Origin: Chlorophyllum brunneum | Lineage: Eukaryota; Basidiomycota; Agaricomycetes; Agaricales; Agaricaceae | Length of the DNA: 64,000 nt | Assembly (NCBI GenBank): GCA_963576785.1 | Contig: OY756148.1 | Span: 2,108,001 to 2,172,000, forward strand | Direction of reading: 5' to 3' | Shown: in pieces, positions 56,715-64,000 of the stretch | How positions within the stretch are numbered: position 1 is the first letter of the stretch | Layout of the letters: each line of letters starts with the position of its first letter | Notes under the pieces: model-generated | The model's database searches: none | Seen by the model: only the letters and a program-made list of their open reading frames with translations | What the model was told of the DNA's origin: nothing | Program-made: the position numbers and the translations under genes

Positions 56715-58984
56715 CTAGCTGCGCTTCCATGAGTCAAATGGCTCTGCACGATATATCCTTGCTCCCTCTTCCAAGTCAGCGCTCCTGAACTCACGATAGC
56801 TCCCCTTGTCATGGTTTACCTCCCAAAGCCAGAATATTGCCTTTTCACCACACCCGACCACATACAGCCCCGATTCGACCATTTCCCCCGACTTTCCATC
56901 CAACAGCGACTTCAGCTCAGAGGAAAGACCAAGCTCAGGCGGGTATCGTTGTATGAGCCCTGCTTCTTCGTCGTTTTCAATGTCCTTCATGGAGTTTTGA
57001 TTAGTGGGTAGGTCGATACAGATTGAGGCAGCTCACCCTTTTCAAACCAAGGACATGGTTCGAAAATGTATCTGTGTCTAACTCACTCCCGCCATCGACA
57101 TCAGACCGGAACAATTTGGTAGAGTTAATGTACTTGCACAGGCCATACTGACCATGGACTATATCCGCATATATTGGCAACCCCTGGAGTTTCGACGCCT
57201 GAATGTGTAGCTCCTTCCGGAAATCGCATGCGACCAATTTCTGCCGCAGTGACAATCCAACGCCAGGCAAACGAAGGAACGAGTCACAGATATAAATAGC
57301 ACGATCATAGGCCACTACCTTTATAACAGAGTTGACAATTTCATTCTCGGCTGGATATGAAAGCGAGGATGCAGAGTTGGGGACGTTGGGTGCTACAACT
57401 AATTCTGGACCGACCAATGTCAGGTACAACTCAGCCGAATGGTAGATAGCTAACCTGAATTCTGAATGTGGAAGCTGTGCTGGAGGTCCACCCTTTGCTT
57501 CAACAACGTCTCGAATAGAAGTTCCTTAGATGCAGATGTTGCAACACAAAAGTCACCTGAGCGGTCTGGGTCGCGGAGGAAATCCCTGAATGACTTGTGG
57601 TAGAAGTCGACCACCCCCCCCAGGAAATATACTTGGTGGTGTAATTCTCCGAAAATTCGGGCAGGCTCAGGCATCTCGTGGGTTGGGCGATCAAGTGGTC
57701 TGCGTTCTTCGTGAAAACGAACAACAGCATTCAACTGAGCACAGATTCTGAGGAGCTCTGCTTTCGACAGCCCGAGGATATTGGCTATGTAGATTGGTCC
57801 GTATCCAGAACCATAGTGATACAAATACGCGAGGAAGAGCCAAATAGAGGGGAGCATGCGATTGGGGATCCGCCGCATGATCAGCAGGTAAAACGCATCC
57901 AACTCCGCGAAAGGCGAGGTGGGGGTCGAGCTGGAATGATCATTCTCAGCAACTTCTGAGATGGTTGCGAGCACTGTATTCAAGGGCTCGTCGAGGGAAA
58001 GCCAGTCTGGCTGAGCGATAAATCGGTAGATTGTTGCTGCGTAGATGAACAGGCCTTTCGAGGCCTTCACGATTGTCTTCATATCGCTGTCCGAAGGCCA
58101 CGGAGATTCCGATGAGAGGTTGCGAAGCTGGAGGAGGTTATTGAAGCTGCTCCTGAGATAGAGTTCGATGTCGCTGTCAGCATCGTGCGAGACCGGAAGG
58201 ATCGTCTTGTGGCATAAGTCAGCAACATCATGGCGAGCAAACGTGGCTTCGATGTGAGGTTCTGGGCGGCTGAAGAACGCCCAGCACAGAGGAGTAGTAC
58301 CCTCCCGTGCTGACGCTGCAATGATTTTGATAATTTCACATTGTGCACCGATGCTCTCACACTCGTCCAGCCCGTCAATGATGATCAGTACCCTCTTCCC
58401 AATGCTCTTCCCCTGCCTTTCCAACTACAAATGGGTCGACGATCAGTCTCTGAAACTGCGATGCCATTGTCTTCTTGACAAGTGTCTTGTCACGACGGAC
58501 GTTCCTCTCAACCACCTCCCCGTAATCGGGGAATCCCATGGATAGCTGGTATGCGATGGAAGGAAAGAATGTGTCGTGCTTGGTTCTTCCATTGATCGAA
58601 AAGAAGTACGCAGCGCCAAGAGCTCCCGATTTCCCAATCTGCTCTGCAGAGGTCTGAGCAACGGCAGACTTCCCGACCCCACCAGCCCCTTTCATCCACG
58701 ATAGAGGCAAGGGCGATTCATGGACCGCGGGGATGGCCCAATGAACGATATCCTCGATAAATTGTTCGCGAGTTCCAGGGAAACAAAAAGGGGCTTCAGT
58801 GCGGGCCCCAGAATCGTATGCAGCGTCCGGATTTGAAGCTCCAAGGAGGATGTCGATGCCTGGTATGGATCAGCTCGACGACCTAACAGCTTTGCACAGG
58901 CTCACCGCTTGGTCCATTGGAAGAGTTGTCGGTGAATTGGCTATTATTGATAACAAAATTCTGAGCACCAGGGAATGTAGGCAT
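56715..58984 (-). pseudogene. NLR-family pseudogene with a different first exon
   Basis: Exons 58906-58984 (MPTFPGAQNFVINNSQFTDN), 57455-58859, 57037-57404 and 56715-56984. The P-loop GAGGVGKSAVAQ and IIIDGLDE are intact. A net 2-bp loss near 58430 (in LIVDP..VELERQGK) shifts the frame; the rest of exon 2 and exons 3-4 are open. A further in-frame deletion shortens the linker near PLDRPTHEMPEP. Exon 1 differs from those at 19947 and 47967 but matches the relic at 14790. Confidence 0.88.
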
Positions 58985-59239
58985 GCGACTAAGCTGAGGT
59001 GGGGGACGGACGATAAGATTGAAGTGGTGTGGTTCAAAGAGCGTACTTGTGGGAGAAACCAGTGTCCCAGCATTCAGCGCTAATCATTTAATGATGCTCC
59101 AATTAAGACTCAAGTTTCGAGGTCATGGGCGATGTTGGGCCTGACGTTGTGAGTTGAGTTTTTGGATCAGCTGTCATTGATGATTCTTCTTTCTCTCCTC
59201 AAGCCAAATCATGGGGATAATTTGTCCATTGAGTACAGC

Positions 59240-60244
59240 CTGGTCACTACAAATATATGCAACACCGTCTAGCCACGTCAAATCACACAGGTCAAGCAGC
59301 TCCGTGCAATAAACCATAATACGACCAAGTAGAGCCCCAATCCCACCTCTGCCTATGCAACTGCGATTTGAACTCGGAGCTGAGTACCATGGTATTACAT
59401 CTGGCTCAGCTTCGTTGGTGCTCTGTAAGGAGTTAAATGGTTACTTCGCTTCAAGACCAAAATGTCGAAGGAGCTTGCCTGTTTCAACGTAATGATTATT
59501 TTCGCCACGCTTTCCGCCGCAAACCGAGTTTGGTCTGGTAGAGTTGGCCGGGGGTCAAGCTCTGGATTGCTTGTGCTTGTGGCTTTCGGAATCGCAATGC
59601 TTGGATGTGCATCTCCTTCTGGAAATCACATACGATCAACTTCTGTCGGAACGCCAGCCCAACCTGGTCTGCGAGCTAATCACAACATTGGACCAGGTGT
59701 TTGATAACAGAGTTGACAAGTTCAATGCCAGACGGGTATGGAAGTAAGGATCCAGATTCGGCTACATTGGGCGCTAGAACTAATTCTGGATGGACCCATA
59801 TCAATGAGAAATGACTAGCCTGAACTCCGTGAACAGAAGCTCTGCTCAATATCCAGCCTTGGTTTCTAGAGGTCCTCGAATAGAAGCTCATAGGGCATAA
59901 ACCTTCGTACGCAAAAATAACCTGAGTCTCCAAGGAAAACCGCGAACGATTTATGGTAGAAATCGATACTCCCTCCCAGTTCACCCATCCGGGTACCGTA
60001 GTTCATTGATAATTTGAAGAGGGTCGAGCGTCTCATGAAATGGGCGGTTAATGTCCCAGGTCTAGAGGTTTGCGTTCTTCGTAAAACGAACAACAGAATT
60101 CAGCTGAGCGCAGAGTGTGTGAATCTCTACTTTCGACAATCTGAGGGGGTTGGCCATGAATACTACTCCAGCTCCACCCCCAAAAGAGTTGTCCGTAAGT
60201 GGTCCGTAAAGGTTGGCTACAAATCTTCGAGCACCTCGGAACAT
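59240..60244 (-). pseudogene. NLR relic with the NACHT core deleted
   Basis: The first exon (MFRGARRFVANLYGPLTDNS) runs directly into the region after the NACHT domain (NPLRLSKVEIHTLCAQLNSV, then DFYHKSFAVFL and PELVLAPNVAESGS). The P-loop, Walker B and the intron between are all missing. Several frameshifts follow. The 3' flank near 59235-59260 matches that of other NLR copies. Confidence 0.75.
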
Positions 60245-60297
60245 GGCGTGGAACAGTGGTGGGACAGTGTTGTGCTAGCAGAATGTCACGGTTAACA

Positions 60298-61179
60298 GCA
60301 GCAGCAGCAGTTACTGCGACTGCTGGCAAGACAACCAAGTAGCTTTCCCACAGCTGCCGCCGCAGCGGGGCTGATGATGATCGATGATGGCTTAGGACGA
60401 GCCGTGAGAATCGCGCATGTCGCTACTTGCTCGTCTCTAGATCTGACATTCTGCAACACACTTCTTTCTGGATGGCGCATATATTAATAATAATAATATA
60501 AAACTGGTTTTTTGTTCCCCCCAGATATACAAATCTGTTATCTATCATCAAAGTTGTGCATCACAGTATCAATGATACGTCTCGCGTCACTTGGGATAGG
60601 GTGCCGTAAACTACCATTTTATGATCCTGTCATATTATAAGCCCTGCTGTCTTCCCCTGTCACCACATCTACATCAATATGATGACATCTATTAAGTCCT
60701 ATTTTTACTACTTCCGCTTGGTGACCTAGGCATCATGTTTTGATGCTTTGATAGAAGCAAAGAAAGAGGAAGAAAAAGAGAAAAACAAGCAGGACTTGGG
60801 GTGTTTTCCTATAGAGGAATCATTGCGATTTACTAATTCACGGGAATTAGTATGGTTATACAAGGATCCACCCGCCCATATGTCGTTGAATGCGGGTACT
60901 GTCAGAAATCATTTTTCTGATTGTAGGGTTTGGCCCGAATATATAAATACAGTGCAGCCTCACTACATGCATCAAAGCCCTAATGATAGACATAGCCAAG
61001 TTCCCGTCTGGTTAACCTCGTGAGTCGGTGGACAACCATGCCGTGATGCAGTGATCGTCCCTGTCTAAGACATGGAGGGAAAATGACCATTGAGCACATT
61101 CTAGTTGCTACGTATGGTATGCATCTAGCCACGACAAATCCCATAACTCAAACGGCTCTAGAATATAGTCTTGAAGCCA
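60298..61179. other. intergenic region with simple repeats
   Basis: A short CAG repeat (about 60298-60311) and an ATA/AAT run (about 60481-60500). A 91-codon plus ORF starting at 60748 (LVWLYKDPPAHMSLNAGTVR) is unrecognised and may be fortuitous. Confidence 0.4.
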
Positions 61180-62110
61180 CACCCAACCCCGTTTCCACCT
61201 CTTGGAAATCGGAGGAGAGGTCAAGCTGAGCTGAGCACCTTCAACTGAGTCTGGCCTCGTAAGGTTGGCCAGGGGCCAAGGCCGAAATTATTTGTGACTT
61301 TCAGAAGGCCTATATGTGCATCCCCTTCTGGAAATCGCATACGATCAACTTCTGTCGGAACGCAAGCACAAGCTGTTCTGAGAGCCAATTGCTACCAGAA
61401 ACAACATAAGTATAGACCAGGCGTTTAATAACAGTTGGCAAGTTTAGTTTCAGAGATATACGAAAGGGAGGATTACATTGGGCGCTATAGGTAGTTCTGG
61501 ATGGGCCAATATCAGGTGCGGCTCAAGCAGCGGGAAAGAAGGTTAGACTGAGTTCCGTAAACAGAAGCTTTCCTTGTAATCTCCTGGTAATCGACCCTTA
61601 GCCTCACGAAGTTCTTGAATAGAAGCTGTTAGGGCGTAGACGTTCGCACGCCAAAAACATCTGAGCGATCTGAGTTTCCCAAGGCGATCTGCGAACGATT
61701 CTTCCCCTGCCTTTCCAACCCGACTCGTGGGTTGACGACGAAACCAAGCCGTCATTATCTTGTTGAGAAGTGCTTTATTGTGCAGGGATATCCTCGCCAA
61801 CCGCGTCCTGATAATCTTAGAAGAATCCGACAGAGACCTAATATGCAGAAGAGACTGTGTTGTGATTTCTTCTTCCGTTGATGGAGAAGAGGTACGCAGC
61901 CCCAACGGTTTCCGCCTCCTTGATTTTCACTGCCCGGCCCCAACTGCCTGCTAGCTTTGCCCACGATCACCGTGTGTTCTGCTGAAAGAGATGTCTGTAA
62001 GTGGTCCATAAAGACCCTCGAGCACCTCGGAACATGGGCTGACAGGGCGACTGATGGCGGGATCAAAATAGTAGAATCAGAACTGCATGATGCGGGGCGT
62101 GCCGTTTTGA
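61180..62110 (-). pseudogene. NLR-family relic, strongly decayed
   Basis: Recognisable pieces are an exon 1 like MFRGAR..YGPLTD (about 62025-61985), a P-loop-exon piece (GLRTSSPSTEEEITTQSLL), NKIMTAWFRRQPTSRVGKAG equivalent to NKTMALQFRRLIV...ERQGK, and exon 3-4 bases near 61180-61480. The catalytic core is destroyed. Confidence 0.6.
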
Positions 62111-62531
62111 TATCTTTCTGTTCGCCGCTCATTGGGAATTGTGATCTTTGATGCCAAAAGCTCATTTAGAATAGCAAGGCTGAAAACCCACCTTGGGAGT
62201 CAAGCGCAGAGCTTGAAGCTGGATAAAGTCGTCTTGCGGGAAGGTAGATCCCAATCGGGATCTATCCATACTGTAATTGAAAATCAAGCTTCCTTCGGGT
62301 ACATGGTCCTGTTCAATTTTCAATTACACCCTGAATTCAGTTCTAAATGGAGAGCCGAATGAGTATTCTTAGATGCGAAAACCACCCCCAGTTTAAGTTA
62401 CCATCTTCATGGTTTCTCATGCATTATTCTGTACGTTCGCACAACACAGCATTTCCCTCGTTGTTAAAAGTCGCTTTTTGATAATATTTGAGACCTCAAC
62501 TTCTGGACGCCCCAACAACTTCAAGCACACT

Positions 62532-63864
62532 ATGAGCACTCATACACCGTACCCCAGCCCTCGCCTCTTTCAACCTATTTTGGTTGGCAATATGTTCCTT
62601 GGGCATCGTGCAGTAGTTGCACCAGCCACCAGGAGTCGGGCCGATAAGCATCATATACCAACTCCGGTGATGAAGGAATATTACTCTCAACGTGGTTCGA
62701 CACCTGGCACACTTATCATTACTGAAGCTACAGCGATAGCCGAAAGGGCTGGTGGATTTGCAAATGTCCCTGGAATATACAGTGAAGATCAAGTTAAGGC
62801 TTGGAAAGACGTGAGTGCCGTTACCCAGATGATGCCGTGTCCAGCAGGCTGAGGATTTATTCTAGATTGTCAAAGGTGTACACGAGAAGGGCTCGTTGAT
62901 CATCAGTCAGTTGTGGGCATGTGGCCGACAAGCTGTCGAGGCCGATCTCAAGGCAGATGATCCTTCCTTGTCCGTTGTTGGGCCATCTCCGATCAGAATC
63001 GACTACGAAGGAGCCAGTGTGCCACGCGAACTGACTATCCCGGAAATTGAAGAATATGTTCAACTTTGGGCTGATGCGGCACACAGAGCTATACATGAAG
63101 TGGGATTTGATGGCGTTGAAGTACATGGAGGAAATGGCTATCTTATAGATCAGTTCTTGCAAGATGTCAGTAACCAGCGTGAGGACGAGTATGGAGGGTC
63201 GGTGGAGGGTCGATCGAAGCTTGGGTTGGATGTTGTCAGAGCAGTCGTTAATAGGCTAGGGACGGCCACGAGGGTTGGTGTAAGGTTATCGCCTTGGAGT
63301 CCGTTTGGTGGTGAGTGGTTCATTCATGGAATTAAAGGAGCATATACTCAATCTGAGTTGTTGAACTGGCTTGGACAGGCATGGGCATGGATGACCCGGT
63401 GCCTCAGTACACTCACTTCGTGTCCGTGTTGAAAAAAGAGTTCCCGGATCTGGCTTACATTCATGTTATTGAGCCGAGAGTCGCCGGTGACTCGGATTAC
63501 AATGTACGAGCGAAGAAGCGTCACGCCGGGAATGATTTCTTGAGGGAAATTTGGGCGCCGAAAATTTATATCAGTGCGGGAGGGTATAATCGTGAAAACG
63601 CGATAGATCAGACAAATAGCAAGGGGAACGAGCTAGTGGCGTTTGGTAGGGCTTTTATTGCCAACGTAAGTACCCCTGAACCCATTATCGTCCACTCCGT
63701 ACTCATTGGCTTCATCTGATTGTTCTCAGCCTGATTTACCCATACGGTTGGAGCAAGATATACCCCTGACACTTGGCGATCGTAGTACATACTATTCAAA
63801 CGGTGACACGAGTGGAAGAGGATATACGGATTACCCATTTGCCAACCGTAAAAAGTCTTCTTGA
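62532..63864 (+). CDS. old yellow enzyme family FMN-dependent ene reductase, four exons, 381 aa
   Basis: Exons 62532-62810, 62866-63310, 63379-63665 and 63730-63864 join in frame; introns are 55, 68 and 64 bp with GT-AG ends. Family motifs in order: VAPATRSRAD, GTLIITEATAI, SQLWACGRQA, FDGVEVHGGNGYLIDQF with the His-Asn substrate pair (about H180, N183) and Tyr185, EYGGSVEGRSK, VRLSPWSPF, YIHVIEPRV, ISAGGYNRE and VAFGRAFIANPDLP (FMN phosphate site). Such enzymes reduce activated C=C bonds with NADPH. Members occur in oxylipin-like metabolism, detoxification and alkaloid clusters. Length is normal. It is not obviously connected with the repeats upstream. Confidence 0.93.
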
Positions 63865-64000
63865 AGAGCTCTTGTGTAAATTTATTCCCCAATTTCTCCG
63901 CCCTTTAATTTCATTTGGCGATAAAGAGGGAAAGGATTCTATGGTATATAATATTATCTTGTACGTGAACATAGAAGGCCCTTAAACCATGTCCACAAGG

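Noticed and set aside
62409..62531. Upstream ATG (62409) as the start of the old yellow enzyme
   Set aside because: The extension would add 41 residues absent from family members. The ATG at 62532 places the first motif at the usual distance.

Overview
This window looks like accessory DNA from a filamentous basidiomycete, probably an agaricomycete. The evidence is short introns of 49-68 bp with GTGAGT/GTAAGT-type donors, the NACHT protein family, a chromodomain Ty3/gypsy element, a Ty1/copia element primed by a half initiator tRNA, and a pogo-like DNA transposon. Only four host genes appear intact: a NACHT NLR-like gene (19947-22252, four exons), a TLDc/OXR1-like gene (27645-28986, minus, three exons), a divergently transcribed F-box-like gene (29051-30369, two exons) and an old yellow enzyme (62532-63864, four exons). 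I found no tRNA or rRNA gene and no CRISPR array.

Layout. 1-6250: the 5' part of a minus-strand copia element, cut by the window edge, with its 5' LTR at 5679-6250. 6478-12920: a complete minus-strand Ty3/gypsy chromovirus with 294-bp LTRs and a perfect GATAC target duplication. 12926-19600: CpG-poor, decayed DNA with NLR, LTR and other relics. 19947-35400: NLR, TLDc and F-box loci, intact and broken. 36282-43639: a pogo-like DNA transposon remnant, split by a second copy of the same chromovirus (36897-43368, target duplication GTTAA). 43640-62110: more broken NLR, TLDc and F-box copies in both orientations, plus unknown multicopy blocks. 62532-63864: old yellow enzyme.

The main pattern is repetition. 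At least eleven loci carry pieces of one NLR family (one intact, the best relic broken by one 8-bp deletion). They repeatedly lie tail-to-tail with TLDc sequences; at the intact TLDc locus an F-box gene sits head-to-head 64 bp away. Three further recurrent blocks (called U1, U2 and U3 here) have no function I can name and are often joined to F-box or TLDc pieces. The locus therefore looks like a birth-and-death cluster built from an NLR / TLDc / F-box module, spread by segmental duplication and broken by retroelements. Whether the three proteins act together is inference.

The two chromovirus copies share an uncharacterised third sense ORF (about 280 residues) between pol and the 3' LTR. Many of their stop codons are CGA to TGA changes that the sister copy lacks, and most LTR differences are CpG transitions, which suggests cytosine methylation and deamination of repeats.
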